Of a DNA stretch of 64,000 bases, positions 63,938-64,000 are shown piece by piece. A model generated the notes under the pieces. It made no database searches. It saw only the letters and a list, made by a program, of their open reading frames with translations, and was not told the DNA's origin. The stretch covers positions 23,315,367 through 23,379,366 of the forward strand of contig CM055098.1 in assembly GCA_029204225.1 (NCBI GenBank), written 5' to 3'. A program made the translations under genes and the position numbers. Every line of letters begins with the position of its first letter. Within the stretch, counting starts at the first letter, position 1. The stretch comes from Diphasiastrum complanatum. Lineage: Eukaryota; Streptophyta; Lycopodiopsida; Lycopodiales; Lycopodiaceae.

Positions 63938-64000
63938 CCCCCCCCTCCCATCATCTCCACACCTAGAATAATGGTCGTATCCCTCGCTTTTCACTTTGGC

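Overview
The window looks like nuclear DNA of a land plant with a large, repeat-rich genome. It holds nested Ty1/copia and Ty3/gypsy LTR retrotransposons, two LINE remnants, solo LTRs, very long GA/TC microsatellites and few host genes. The copia elements use a primer site for initiator tRNA-Met and the gypsy LTRs a site resembling tRNA-Asp, both typical of plants. The LINE fragment near 24 kb ends in a restriction-like-endonuclease tail of a kind I associate with ferns and other non-seed plants, so a fern is my best guess, but nothing here proves it.

Layout. 0-5.3 kb: copia pieces on the minus strand (gag-protease, leader, primer site, LTR, integrase) beside a decayed coiled-coil reading frame and a gypsy-type LTR. 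5.5-7.9 kb: two homologous, unrecognised protein-coding blocks facing away from each other around a 430-bp fold-back element. 8.2-8.8 kb: an unrecognised reading frame. 9.6-10.9 kb: a plus-strand copia integrase. 12.1-16.8 kb: a truncated copia copy (copy A). 16.8-17.4 kb: another copia gag fragment. 17.4-22 kb: nothing supportable. 22.0-22.7 kb: a probable host gene for a small membrane protein. 23.6-25 kb: 3' end of a LINE. 26.4-27.2 kb: a solo copia LTR with an exact 5-bp target duplication. 28.9-29.7 kb: a GC-rich hairpin, a purine minisatellite and a 274-bp GA tract. 30.9-32.3 kb: copia RT and gypsy integrase fragments. 32.5-38.7 kb: a complete, young copia element (copy B) with near-identical 682-bp LTRs and a GTAAA target duplication, inserted in gypsy sequence. 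38.7-45 kb: mostly AT-rich DNA, a TA/GA microsatellite and a decayed unknown coding region between direct repeats. 45-54 kb: gypsy LTRs in opposite orientations, GA/TC tracts, a proline-rich and coiled-coil reading frame with four in-frame stops, and a gypsy gag-protease remnant. 54-61 kb: copia and transposase-like scraps, and a field of GTAC-centred motifs. 61.6-62.3 kb: the best host gene, with TATA box, signal peptide and a 3D (double-psi beta-barrel) domain. 63.3-63.8 kb: a LINE endonuclease cut off by a TC tract.

Most reading frames belong to decaying mobile elements, and many of their stops sit where Gln codons are expected (CAG or CAA to TAG or TAA), as expected from deamination of methylated cytosine. 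The items most worth following up are the secreted 3D-domain gene, the inverted pair of conserved coding blocks with the fold-back between them, and the solo LTR carrying four evenly spaced CACACGTGTG palindromes. No RNA genes, CRISPR arrays or bacterial-type features were seen. All alignments were made by eye.
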